Of a stretch of DNA of 11,367 bases, positions 1 to 7,810 are shown in pieces. Position 1 is the first letter of the stretch. The number at the start of each line of letters is the position of its first letter. Source of the DNA: an uncultured Eubacteriales bacterium (GTDB lineage: Bacteria; Bacillota; Clostridia; Oscillospirales; Acutalibacteraceae). Both the position numbers and the translations under genes were made by a program. The notes under the pieces are model-generated. The model was not told where the DNA came from, did no database searches, and was given only the letters and a program-made list of their open reading frames with translations. The stretch is from assembly GCA_900313475.1 (NCBI GenBank), contig OMRJ01000124.1, forward strand, positions 1 through 11,367, given 5' to 3'.

Positions 1-299
1 GGCGCATCTGCCGCTCGGTCGCGCTCGGAAACGACTTCCACGACCTCGGTTATGTGCTGCTCAAAAACACACCGCCCGACACGGACGGCACGCTCGGAGA
101 GTGCGTCCCTCAGGATAATTTCGAAGGCATCTGCGCCTTCAAAAAGAGCTTCGGAGCGGACTATATCGAATACATCGGCGAATACGTTCTTGTAGCCGAT
201 AAACTCAAATATTTTTCATACTCGCATCTTATCGACCCTGCCAGAGAGGTTCAGGCTGTGGTCAACAGAATAGTGAGAAAAGGAAGAAACAACGGCTGA
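1..299 (+). CDS. FemAB-family peptidoglycan bridge aminoacyltransferase, C-terminal fragment (5' end outside window)
   Basis: The reading frame is open from the left edge (first complete codon at base 3) to the TGA at 297-299, so only about 99 C-terminal residues are visible and the start lies outside the window. The stretch FEGICAFKKSFGADYIEYIGEYVLV resembles the C-terminal signature of FemA/FemB/MurM-type enzymes, in which a FKxxFGG-like turn is followed by a VEYIGEFDLV-like strand. Members of that family use aminoacyl-tRNA to add amino acids to the lipid II stem peptide on the cytoplasmic face of the membrane, building the interpeptide bridge. The GTG at 54 is internal and is not the true start. 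The family call rests on remembered motif similarity in a fragment, so another GNAT-fold acyltransferase remains possible. The next gene begins 70 nt downstream without a clear terminator between them. Confidence 0.55.
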   Translation, partial: RICRSVALGNDFHDLGYVLLKNTPPDTDGTLGECVPQDNFEGICAFKKSFGADYIEYIGEYVLVADKLKYFSYSHLIDPAREVQAVVNRIVRKGRNNG

Positions 300-369
300 C
301 GCAGCAGCGGCGCGGGCGCGTTTCTCCGCGCTCACCGCTTGTCCGCAGACCGCCGGCGGGAGGTATTAT

Positions 370-1611
370 ATGTCAATCAACGGTCATTTATTTTCGTCGC
401 TTGCATCGACGCCCGAAAATCCGCTGTGGGAAAAACACACAGCGAGAACGCTGCCGCTCTACGAAAAACCGAACGACTGCCGGGATCCGTATGAGCGCGA
501 CTATACCCGCATTCTGCATTCGCTTGCCTACCGACGGTTAAAGCACAAAACGCAGGTCTTTTTCAATGTGGACAACGACCATATCTGCACGAGGATGGAG
601 CATGTGGCTCATGTCGAGAGTGTGGCGACAACTATTGCGAAGGATCTCGGTCTGTCGGTGGAGCTGACGCGCGCGATAGCAATGGGACACGATCTCGGTC
701 ACGCGCCGTTCGGTCATCAGGGTGAAAGAGAGCTTGACCGACTGTCGCGCCGATATCTGCGCGAGAGCTTTTTCCATGAGAAAAACGGCTTGCGGTTTGT
801 GGACAAAATAGAGCTTTTGGAGGACGACTACAGGGTTCAGCGTCCGCTCGACCTTACTTATGCCGTGCGCGACGGCATCATTTCGCACTGCGGAGAGGTG
901 GACGAAAACGGTCTGCGTCCGCGCGAGGAATACATCGACCTGAACGAATTTACGACCTGCGGTCAATATCAGCCGTTTACATGGGAGGGATGCGTCGTCA
1001 AGCTCTCCGACAAGATAGCCTATGTCGGGCGCGACATAGAAGACGCCGTGCGTCTGCGTATTCTCTCTCCCGAAAGCCTTGATATTCTCACAGACATGGC
1101 GCGGGAATATGACAAAAAGGCAATCAACACGACCGTTATAATCCACAACATGATCTACGACGTCTGCCGCAACTCGTCACCCGAAAAGGGGATCTGCCTT
1201 TCGGACACGTTCTCGGAGCAGCTCAAAGCCATAAAAGATTTTAACTATAAATATATCTACCGCAGCAAACGCCTTGAAGCGTTCACGGCATATGCGAGGG
1301 TCGTGGTGGAGCAGCTTTTCTTTTCTCTGCTCGACGCGTATGCGGGCGAGGACACGGTGTCGGAATTACAGCGCCGCGCGGCAGTTTACCCGATGTTCAT
1401 GGGTGAATTTGCAAAATGGATATCAAAATACTGCGTTCCGCAGATGAACATGTTCACAAACATAACCGAAGCGAACGCAAAATGCGTAAACGAGAAAATC
1501 TACGGCACTCTCGAAACGAAGGAAATATACATCCACGCTATAATCGACTACATTTCCGGCATGAGTGACAACTTTGCAATAAAAGCCTTCAACGAGCTTA
1601 TAACATACTGA
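370..1611 (+). CDS. dgt: Deoxyguanosinetriphosphate triphosphohydrolase-like HD-domain protein
   Basis: The 413-residue product carries the hallmarks of the dGTPase branch of HD hydrolases, which split dNTPs, classically dGTP, into deoxynucleoside and triphosphate and so tune the nucleotide pool in the cytoplasm. Residues 47-65 (RILHSLAYRRLKHKTQVFF) match the conserved N-terminal block. The metal-binding HD residues are visible as H78 (RMEH, where RLTH is usual), H107-D108 in GHDLGHAPFGHQGE, and D214 in KLSDKIAYVGRD. H173 in DGIISHCGE is a further conserved family position. The C-terminal part beyond about residue 330 is less recognisable and makes the protein somewhat longer than many clostridial homologues. 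The ATG at 370 is chosen because GGGAGG at 358-363 lies 6 nt upstream. The following phosphatase gene starts 31 nt after the stop, so they may share a transcript. Substrate preference for dGTP over other dNTPs cannot be read from the sequence. Confidence 0.9.
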   Translation: MSINGHLFSSLASTPENPLWEKHTARTLPLYEKPNDCRDPYERDYTRILHSLAYRRLKHKTQVFFNVDNDHICTRMEHVAHVESVATTIAKDLGLSVELTRAIAMGHDLGHAPFGHQGERELDRLSRRYLRESFFHEKNGLRFVDKIELLEDDYRVQRPLDLTYAVRDGIISHCGEVDENGLRPREEYIDLNEFTTCGQYQPFTWEGCVVKLSDKIAYVGRDIEDAVRLRILSPESLDILTDMAREYDKKAINTTVIIHNMIYDVCRNSSPEKGICLSDTFSEQLKAIKDFNYKYIYRSKRLEAFTAYARVVVEQLFFSLLDAYAGEDTVSELQRRAAVYPMFMGEFAKWISKYCVPQMNMFTNITEANAKCVNEKIYGTLETKEIYIHAIIDYISGMSDNFAIKAFNELITY

Positions 1612-1642
1612 ACATTTCAAAACAAAGAGAGGAAAAAACGAA

Positions 1643-3127
1643 ATGAAAAAACTGAAAACTCCCATCTCACTGCTTCTCGCCGTAATCATGCTTGCGGCAG
1701 GCTTTGCCGTACCCGTGTCGGCCGCCGGCATGACGGCAGACGATTGGAACAGCTATTATTATGACGAAACGGGCGACGCATTAAAAGGACTTATTATGCA
1801 GCCGGGTTCCGATGAGTCTTCGCGCAGCTTTTCGTGGTACGCCGACAAAGATGCAGCCGCATGCGAAGTGAAACTTGCAGACAACGAAGATATGCGCGGA
1901 GCAAAGACCTTTACGGGTGCTCTTGACGGCACATATCAGGGTGACAAACGCGCCAGAGTAACCGTTACGGGTCTTGAAGCCGAAACGAAATACTTCTACA
2001 CCTGCATTTCCGACGGCTATGAAAGCGACGTTTACTCATTCACGACCGAGGGCGACGGATTTTCGGCAATGTTTGTAACAGATATTCATATCTCGGGCGA
2101 AACGGACAGCCTTGAAGACGTAAAAAAGGACGCGCTCACCTTCGGCAACATCGTGTCGCAGGCAAAGGAAGTCTCGAAGGCAAACGGACGTGAAATAACA
2201 ACGGTCCTCTCTGCAGGCGATCAGGCTTCGTCGGGCTTCAGAAGCGAATATATCGGACTTACCGCATCGGAAGCGATAAAATCGGTCGATTTCGCGACCT
2301 CCATCGGCAACCATGACCGCAAGGGTGTGGACTATAAGTTCTTCAAGAGCGTCCCGAACGAATACAACGGTTTGGTAAACTCATATCAGGGCGGCGACTA
2401 CTGGTTCACAAAGGGAGACGTCCTTTTCATGGTAATGGACTCAAACAACGGCTCAGGCGTTGACCACCATTCATTTATGCAAAAGGCAATTGCGAAGAAT
2501 CCCGATGCAAAATGGCGCGTCTGCATGATGCACCACGATCTGTGGGGACAGACCCTCCCGCACCGTGAGCAGGAAAACGAGTTTCTTCGCCTTCTGTGGA
2601 CTCCCCTGTTTGACGAGTTTAACGTTGACCTTGTTCTGCTCGGTCACAGCCATTGCTACTCCGTATCCAATATAATGTATAACAAAGAGAGCGTCACCGA
2701 TCTTCGCGACGGTTATGAGATAACGAATGCCAAGGGCACTGTCTATATGGTTTCGGGCTCGCTCACACGCCCGCGTTCGGGTGACTACACCTACGGCGGC
2801 AACATCGGTATCGGCATCGACGACTCCGAAAAAATCGTCTACAACATTATTGATTTTAACGGGAATGACATAACGGTCACTACTTACGACGCTGCCGACG
2901 CAAGCGTCTATGCTTCGTTCAGACTTGTCAAGAACGAAGAAAACAAGCCTGTAAAAATAGCATTTTGGCGTGTTCTTTTCAGCCGCTTTGCCGATCTGTG
3001 CGGCACGATATTTGCCGTGTTCAATAACATAAGCGTCACAAAAAAACTCAAAGACAAGGGCTATGACATTTCATACCTCAAGACACTGTTTAACACGCGC
3101 GACGGCGCTTCTTCGCCGATGTGCTGA
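1643..3127 (+). CDS. Secreted purple-acid-phosphatase-like metallophosphoesterase
   Basis: The 494-residue protein starts with a classical signal peptide (KK, then a hydrophobic run over residues 8-22, with probable cleavage after the VSA at 25-27), so it is exported. Residues about 45-135 look like the beta-sandwich, fibronectin-III-like domain that precedes the catalytic domain in purple acid phosphatases. The calcineurin-type catalytic motifs follow in order: D147-x-H149 (VTDIH), G192-D193 (AGDQ), G222-N-H-D225 (IGNHD), H297-H298 (MMHHD) and G334-H-S-H337 (LLGHSH). These form a two-metal site that hydrolyses phosphate esters outside the membrane. The C-terminal tail (about 445-494) contains an amphipathic, aromatic-rich stretch but no LPXTG or other obvious anchor. 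A GAGAGG-type site at 1627-1632 supports the ATG at 1643. The lipoprotein gene follows after 9 nt. The natural substrate is unknown. Confidence 0.88.
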   Translation: MKKLKTPISLLLAVIMLAAGFAVPVSAAGMTADDWNSYYYDETGDALKGLIMQPGSDESSRSFSWYADKDAAACEVKLADNEDMRGAKTFTGALDGTYQGDKRARVTVTGLEAETKYFYTCISDGYESDVYSFTTEGDGFSAMFVTDIHISGETDSLEDVKKDALTFGNIVSQAKEVSKANGREITTVLSAGDQASSGFRSEYIGLTASEAIKSVDFATSIGNHDRKGVDYKFFKSVPNEYNGLVNSYQGGDYWFTKGDVLFMVMDSNNGSGVDHHSFMQKAIAKNPDAKWRVCMMHHDLWGQTLPHREQENEFLRLLWTPLFDEFNVDLVLLGHSHCYSVSNIMYNKESVTDLRDGYEITNAKGTVYMVSGSLTRPRSGDYTYGGNIGIGIDDSEKIVYNIIDFNGNDITVTTYDAADASVYASFRLVKNEENKPVKIAFWRVLFSRFADLCGTIFAVFNNISVTKKLKDKGYDISYLKTLFNTRDGASSPMC

Positions 3128-3136
3128 TAAAGAAAT

Positions 3137-3796
3137 ATGAAAAATTCAGTAAAAAAAGCTTTTTTCACCGCTGCTTCGCTGCTGCTTGCATTAACCTGCT
3201 GCTCGTGCGGAAAACACGAAGCCCCGACCGCACCCGCAGTGCCGGAGGAAACGGAGGCAACCGTGCCCGCACTCAGCGAAATGTGTCCGCCGACATATCA
3301 AAGGGAGATTCCCGTTAAAATCGAAACGGACTACGAAAAAACAGACAAATCGGGCTTCACGGAGATTAAAGCCGATGACGCGATGATCGACGGACTTGCT
3401 GCCGAAAAAATTTACAAAGACGAAAACGGCCGCGAGTATTATATCATCTCCGACGGAACCGTTGCGCTTACATTTTTGGAAAACGACGACGCATATTCGG
3501 CATTTTACCGCAAAAACGGCAGGCTGAAATATTTCGGCGACAGTAAAACGGGCTGGTATTTCAAAGAGGACGGCACGGTCGACATGGTGAGCTACACATA
3601 TGTAAACCCCAAGGGCAGCGAAGTAATAAGCTACTATGAGCCGGACGGCACACGAATCGCAATATCCGCCGCAGGGACGTATTATGACGACAATTTCGAT
3701 GAAATGTCAAACGAGCGGCAGCTTGAATTGACGAAACGCATCGGAGGAACGGAAACGGCGCAGGACGGCGAAGAAAACACGTCCGCGGCACAGTAA
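3137..3796 (+). CDS. Hypothetical lipoprotein with repeated aromatic/DG strands
   Basis: I do not recognise a named family for this 219-residue protein. Residues 1-20 form a short basic and hydrophobic signal sequence that runs into CCSCG. This looks like a lipoprotein signal, although the lipobox is imperfect and either C22 or C24 could be the lipidated cysteine. A Pro/Thr/Glu-rich linker (about 28-50) follows. The folded part (about 95-178) contains successive units of the form Y-x(n)-DG or NG (DENGREYY, ISDGTVAL, RKNGRLKYF, FKEDGTVDM, EPDGTRIA), reminiscent of short beta-hairpin or MORN_2/YwqK-like repeats. The tail is rich in Glu, Thr and Ala and ends without a domain. The ATG at 3137 lies 9 nt after the phosphatase stop with only a weak AAAGA site, which suggests translational coupling. 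It was checked that this frame, rather than the overlapping frame starting at 3121, gives the signal peptide. Its function is unknown; partnership with the phosphatase is inferred only from adjacency. Confidence 0.75.
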   Translation: MKNSVKKAFFTAASLLLALTCCSCGKHEAPTAPAVPEETEATVPALSEMCPPTYQREIPVKIETDYEKTDKSGFTEIKADDAMIDGLAAEKIYKDENGREYYIISDGTVALTFLENDDAYSAFYRKNGRLKYFGDSKTGWYFKEDGTVDMVSYTYVNPKGSEVISYYEPDGTRIAISAAGTYYDDNFDEMSNERQLELTKRIGGTETAQDGEENTSAAQ

Positions 3797-3827
3797 CACT
3801 ATTCCTCGGAAATACCCTGCACATATT

Positions 3828-3886
3828 TTTTCCGTCGGATCAATATGCTCCGTCGGATCGCCGCGGCGGCATTTGCCGACGGAAAA
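3828..3886 (+). repeat. Direct repeat plus inverted arm in the tex leader (possible RNA structure)
   Basis: The 11-mer TCCGTCGGATC occurs at 3831-3841 and again at 3849-3859. A single inverted copy, CCGACGGA, lies at 3876-3883. The first copy can pair over 11 bp (TTTTCCGTCGG at 3828-3838 with CCGACGGAAAA at 3876-3886). The second can pair over 8 bp (3849-3856 with 3876-3883) around a small GC-rich inner hairpin (3860-3870). The two pairings are mutually exclusive. No long T-run follows on the + strand, so it is not a standard terminator for the lipoprotein gene. It lies 41 nt upstream of the tex start and could be a leader structure or a protein site. Confidence 0.5.
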
Positions 3887-3916
3887 TTTGAATCAAACAA
3901 AAAACTGCTTAACAAA

Positions 3917-3920
3917 AAGG
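3917..3920 (+). promoter_or_regulatory. Ribosome binding site deciding the tex start
   Basis: AAGG lies 6 nt upstream of the ATG at 3927. The longer reading that begins at the TTG at 3873 has no binding site, lies inside the inverted arm of the leader repeat, and would add 18 residues absent from Tex N-termini as I know them. Confidence 0.6.
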
Positions 3921-3926
3921 TTTTTT

Positions 3927-6071
3927 ATGGATATTAAAGCAAAGCTCTGCGCGGAATTCCCCGTGTCACCCGCGCACATGGAAAACATTATAAAGCTTAT
4001 TGACGACGGTAACACGATACCGTTCATCGCGCGTTACAGAAAGGAACAGCACGGCGCATGCGACGATCAGGTTCTGCGCGACATTGCCGACAGACTTCAA
4101 TATCTGCGGAATCTCGAAAAGAAAAAGGAAGACTACGCTTCGTCCATCGAGGAACAGGGCAAAATGACGCCCGATATAGCCGCTTCACTCGAAAAAGCCG
4201 AAACGCTTGCGGCGCTTGAGGACGTATACCGTCCGTTCAAGCAAAAGCGCCGCACCCGCGCCACTGTTGCGAAAGAAAAGGGACTTGAACCGCTTGCCGT
4301 TACGCTTTTGACGCAGCTTTTAACCGATTCTACGCCCGAAAAAGAAGCGGAGCCGTTTGTCGACGCCGAAAAAGGCGTTGAAACCGTTGAGGACGCGCTC
4401 AAGGGAGCCGCCGATATCATTGCCGAAACCATGAGCGATTCGCCCGATGTGCGAAAAGAACTCAAAGCGCTTATTTTCTCGAAAGGTATAATTCACTCCG
4501 AAGCAAAAACCGAGGAGGATTCGGTTTATTCGGGCTATTACGACTATTCTGAATCGGTCGGCAAAATTCCGCCGCACCGCATTCTCGCGATAAACCGCGG
4601 CGAAAAAGAGAATTTTCTCAAGGTTTCGATTCAAATCGAGGATTTTGCCGCAATGGGCATTTTCTACCGCACCTTCGTGGTCAAGGGCAGCTTCTCGGAG
4701 CAGTTTATAAAAGAAACGGCGCTCGACAGCTACACGCGCCTTGTCTTTCCGAGCGTAGAAAGAGAGATAAGAAACGACCTGACCGAAAAGGCAGCCGAGC
4801 AGGCAATAAAGATGTTCGGACAGAATCTCAAGCCGCTTCTGATGCAGCCGCCGATAAAAAACAAGACCGTGCTTGCGGTCGACCCCGCCTACAGAACCGG
4901 CTGCAAGCTCGCCGCCGTGGACGGCACCGGCAAGGTGCTGTATACCGGCGTTATTTACCCGACGCCGCCGCAGAGCAAAACGGCGGAATCGGCATCGAAG
5001 GTCAGGGCGCTTATTGCGAAATACGGCGTTGAGTGCATTTCAATAGGCAACGGCACCGCGTCCAAGGAGGCGGAAATTTTCGTTGCCGACACAATAAAGG
5101 ACTACGGCGGCAAGGTCACATACGCAGTCGTAAACGAGGCAGGCGCATCGGTATATTCCGCGTCAAAGCTCGGAGCGAAGGAATTTCCCGATTTCGACGT
5201 TTCCGTCCGCTCTGCGGTATCAATAGCACGGCGGCTTCAGGATCCGCTCTCGGAGCTTGTCAAAATAGATCCCAAAAGCATAGGCGTAGGGCAGTATCAG
5301 CACGACGTGCCCGAAGCGCGTCTCAACGAATCTCTCCGCGGAGTGGTTGAGGACTGCGTCAATGCCGTGGGTGTAGACCTGAACACGGCTTCTCCGTCGC
5401 TGCTCGGCTATGTGGCGGGGATAACAAGCGCCGTCGCGTCGAACATCGTCGCATACCGTGACGAAAACGGCGCTTTCAAATCACGCGCGCAGCTTAAAAA
5501 AGTGAAGGGATTAGGGCCAAAGGCATTCGAGCAGTGCGCGGGCTTTTTGAGAATCCCCGGCGGAAAAGAACCGCTCGACAACACGGGAGTGCACCCCGAA
5601 TCATACGCAGCCGCGAAAAAACTGCTTGACGAGGTCGGCGTTGATTCGGAAAAGGCGGGACGCGAAAACCTCTCGTCCCTCTCCGAAAAGGTCGTGACTT
5701 TCGGCAAAACAAAGCTTGCCGACGACTGCGAAATAGGCATACCCACGCTTGATGACATTGTGACGGAGCTTTCAAAGCCCGGCAGAGACATTCGCGACGC
5801 GCTCCCGAAACCTGTTTTGCGCAGCGATCTCTTGAGCCTTGATGATCTCAAAGAGGGTATGGAGCTTACAGGCACAGTGAGAAACGTTATTGATTTCGGC
5901 GTTTTCGTCGACATAGGCGTGCATCAGGACGGACTTGTGCACATTTCGCAGATAACGAACAGATATATAAAGCACCCGTCTGAGGTCTTAAAGGTCGGCG
6001 ATACGGTCAAGGTAAGAGTGCTGTCGGTCGATACGAAGAAAAAACGCATCTCGCTCACAATGAAGGGATAA
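3927..6071 (+). CDS. tex: Tex-family transcription accessory / S1 RNA-binding protein
   Basis: The 714-residue protein matches Tex in length and domain order. Tex is a cytoplasmic nucleic-acid-binding protein related to eukaryotic Spt6 and is linked to transcription. The N-terminal helical region (about 1-190) contains the very conserved LIDDGNTIPFIARYRKE block at about residues 24-40. The YqgF/RNase H-like domain begins at about 313 with AVDPAYRTGCKLA, including D319 and the RTG of 323-325. Helix-hairpin-helix segments follow at about 480-545, including KVKGLGPKAFEQCAGFLRI. The S1 domain occupies about 643-712 (GTVRNVIDFGVFVDIGVHQDGLVHIS). The ATG at 3927 is preferred over an upstream TTG at 3873. 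The first ABC gene follows 5 nt after the stop with its ribosome binding site inside the last tex codons, so tex and the exporter are probably co-translated. No frameshift or missing domain was seen. Confidence 0.96.
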   Translation: MDIKAKLCAEFPVSPAHMENIIKLIDDGNTIPFIARYRKEQHGACDDQVLRDIADRLQYLRNLEKKKEDYASSIEEQGKMTPDIAASLEKAETLAALEDVYRPFKQKRRTRATVAKEKGLEPLAVTLLTQLLTDSTPEKEAEPFVDAEKGVETVEDALKGAADIIAETMSDSPDVRKELKALIFSKGIIHSEAKTEEDSVYSGYYDYSESVGKIPPHRILAINRGEKENFLKVSIQIEDFAAMGIFYRTFVVKGSFSEQFIKETALDSYTRLVFPSVEREIRNDLTEKAAEQAIKMFGQNLKPLLMQPPIKNKTVLAVDPAYRTGCKLAAVDGTGKVLYTGVIYPTPPQSKTAESASKVRALIAKYGVECISIGNGTASKEAEIFVADTIKDYGGKVTYAVVNEAGASVYSASKLGAKEFPDFDVSVRSAVSIARRLQDPLSELVKIDPKSIGVGQYQHDVPEARLNESLRGVVEDCVNAVGVDLNTASPSLLGYVAGITSAVASNIVAYRDENGAFKSRAQLKKVKGLGPKAFEQCAGFLRIPGGKEPLDNTGVHPESYAAAKKLLDEVGVDSEKAGRENLSSLSEKVVTFGKTKLADDCEIGIPTLDDIVTELSKPGRDIRDALPKPVLRSDLLSLDDLKEGMELTGTVRNVIDFGVFVDIGVHQDGLVHISQITNRYIKHPSEVLKVGDTVKVRVLSVDTKKKRISLTMKG

Positions 6072-6076
6072 ATTCA

Positions 6077-7810
6077 GTGAAAACCATATTACCGTATATA
6101 AAAAAATACCGCGCGCAGTCGCTTCTCGCACCGCTTTTTAAGATGCTTGAAGCGCTTTTGGAGCTTTTTGTGCCGCTTGTCGTAAAGGACATCATTGACA
6201 TCGGCATCGGCAACTCCGACAAGGCGTACACGCTGAAGATGTGCGGACTGCTCGGGGCGCTCGCGCTCGTCGGACTCGTGTTTTCGATAACGGCACAGTA
6301 TTTTGCCGCATACGCCGCTACGGGAATCACAAAGGGACTGAAAAGCGCTCTGTTTTCACATGTCATGTCGCTCGGATACACCGAAGCGGACACACTCGGC
6401 ACTTCGGCGCTCATAACACGCATCACGGGCGACGCGGACAAGGTTCAAAACGGAATAAATCTTGCGCTGCGTCTGCTGCTGCGTTCGCCGTTCGTCGTGT
6501 TCGGCGCAGTCATAATGGCATTCACGGTTGACACGTCAAAAGGCACGTCCGCCCTGATATTCGCAGGCGCGGTACCGATTCTCGCGCTCGCCGTGTTCGG
6601 AATAATGCTCGGCAGCATGCCGCTCTACACAAGGGTGCAGAGATCTCTCGACAGAGTAACGGGCAATGTGCGTCAGCACCTCACGGGCGTGAGAGTTCTG
6701 CGAGCCTTCGGACGTGAGGAGAGTGAAAAAGCAAGCTTCGGCGATGCCTCCGACGAATTAAACAGACTGCAGCGCATTGCCGGACGCGTTTCTTCGCTTA
6801 TGAACCCGATAACATATGTACTCATCAACGGCGCAACCGTCCTTCTCATTTACACGGGCGCGTTAAAGGTCGACGGCGGCTTGCTCACACAGGGCGCAGT
6901 AGTTGCGCTTTACAACTATATGGCGCAAATTCTTGTAGAGCTTATAAAGCTCGCCGACCTTATAATCAACATATCGAAGGCACTTGCCTCGGCAAAACGC
7001 ATCGGGGACGTTTTTTCAGCCGAAAATTCGCAGCAATACCCCGCCGAAAGCGCCGTTCCCGACTTTTCCGCTCCCGCAATCGAAATGAAAAACGTCACGT
7101 TTTCATACAAAAATGCAGGTGCGCCCTCGCTCGCGGACATAAGCTTTTCTCTGCCTGCCGGCAAAAAACTCGGAATAACCGGCTCCACGGGTTCGGGCAA
7201 ATCAACATTCGTAAATCTGATACCCCGCTTTTATGACTGCACGAACGGAGAAGTGCGCATTTTCGGTCACAATGCAAGGGAATATTCACGCGAAGCTCTT
7301 GATTCGCTTGTTGCGGTCGTTCCTCAAAAAGCGGTGCTGTTCAAAGGAACGATACGCGAAAATCTGCTGTGGGGAAACGAAAACGCATCGGAACGGGATA
7401 TTGCCGACGCCGTGTCGGCGGCACAGTGCACCGATATCATAGCAGCAAAAAAGGGCGGTCTTGACGAACAAATCGAGCAAAACGGCGCAAACCTTTCGGG
7501 CGGTCAGCGTCAGCGTCTCACAATTGCGCGCGCGCTTGTTAAAAAATCGCCGATAATATTACTCGACGATTCCGCGTCCGCTCTCGACTTCGCGACGGAT
7601 GCGCGTCTTAACGGAGCACTGTCCGAGCTGCCGTGGCACCCGACGGTAATAACAGTGTCGCTGCGAACGGGCAGCATCAAAAACGCCGATGAAATAATCG
7701 TGCTTGAAGACGGTGCTGCCGTTGAAAAGGGCACACACGACGGGCTTATCGCAAAAGGCGGAGTGTATGCCGAAATAAACGCCGCGTCGGGAGGTGAGAG
7801 CATTGGCTGA
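6077..7810 (+). CDS. ABC exporter half-transporter (TM287-like), degenerate nucleotide-binding site
   Basis: The 577-residue protein has a six-helix membrane domain (about 1-305) fused to an ATPase domain (about 332-577), the layout of type IV (MsbA-like) exporters. ATPase motifs are Walker A GSTGSGKST at 369-377, Q-loop Q417, signature LSGGQ at 473-477, Walker B IILLDD at 493-498 and D-loop SALD at 501-504. Two key residues are changed: the catalytic Glu after Walker B is Asp (D498), and the switch histidine of the usual VAHRLSTI is Leu (VSLRTGSI, L529). In known heterodimeric exporters such as TM287/288 and BmrCD, the first subunit similarly lacks catalytic residues and pairs with a competent partner. 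The start is GTG at 6077, with AAGGG at 6063-6067 spaced 9 nt. It begins 5 nt after tex and overlaps the partner gene by 8 nt. Drug, lipid or peptide substrates cannot be predicted. Confidence 0.95.
   Translation: MKTILPYIKKYRAQSLLAPLFKMLEALLELFVPLVVKDIIDIGIGNSDKAYTLKMCGLLGALALVGLVFSITAQYFAAYAATGITKGLKSALFSHVMSLGYTEADTLGTSALITRITGDADKVQNGINLALRLLLRSPFVVFGAVIMAFTVDTSKGTSALIFAGAVPILALAVFGIMLGSMPLYTRVQRSLDRVTGNVRQHLTGVRVLRAFGREESEKASFGDASDELNRLQRIAGRVSSLMNPITYVLINGATVLLIYTGALKVDGGLLTQGAVVALYNYMAQILVELIKLADLIINISKALASAKRIGDVFSAENSQQYPAESAVPDFSAPAIEMKNVTFSYKNAGAPSLADISFSLPAGKKLGITGSTGSGKSTFVNLIPRFYDCTNGEVRIFGHNAREYSREALDSLVAVVPQKAVLFKGTIRENLLWGNENASERDIADAVSAAQCTDIIAAKKGGLDEQIEQNGANLSGGQRQRLTIARALVKKSPIILLDDSASALDFATDARLNGALSELPWHPTVITVSLRTGSIKNADEIIVLEDGAAVEKGTHDGLIAKGGVYAEINAASGGESIG
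7790..7796 (+). promoter_or_regulatory. Strong ribosome binding site deciding a TTG start
   Basis: GGAGGTG lies within the end of the upstream ABC gene. The TTG at 7803 is 8 nt from the GGAGG core, which is ideal spacing. The GTG at 7794 that would extend the protein by three residues is itself part of the site, so it is unlikely to be the start. Confidence 0.7.

Noticed and set aside
306..338. Imperfect GC-rich hairpin after the FemAB-like fragment
   Set aside because: The AGCGG and CCGCT arms are broken by mismatches and there is no following T-run, so I do not call a terminator.
538..1146. 202-residue open frame on the minus strand
   Set aside because: It lies entirely inside the well-supported dGTPase gene, has no domain signal, and reflects codon bias of the coding strand. 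The same applies to the minus-strand frames at 5408-5914, 6055-6441, 8387-8809 and 9893-10204.
3121..3318. Alternative frame starting at 3121 over the lipoprotein
   Set aside because: The 65-residue product ends early and has no signal peptide, whereas the 3137 frame encodes a full secretion signal and a 219-residue protein.
3873..3926. TTG start extending Tex by 18 residues
   Set aside because: There is no ribosome binding site, it overlaps the leader inverted repeat, and the extension does not look like a Tex N-terminus. The ATG at 3927 fits better.
5033..5350. 105-residue + strand open frame within tex
   Set aside because: It is an out-of-frame, Arg-rich shadow of the Tex YqgF/helix-hairpin-helix region.
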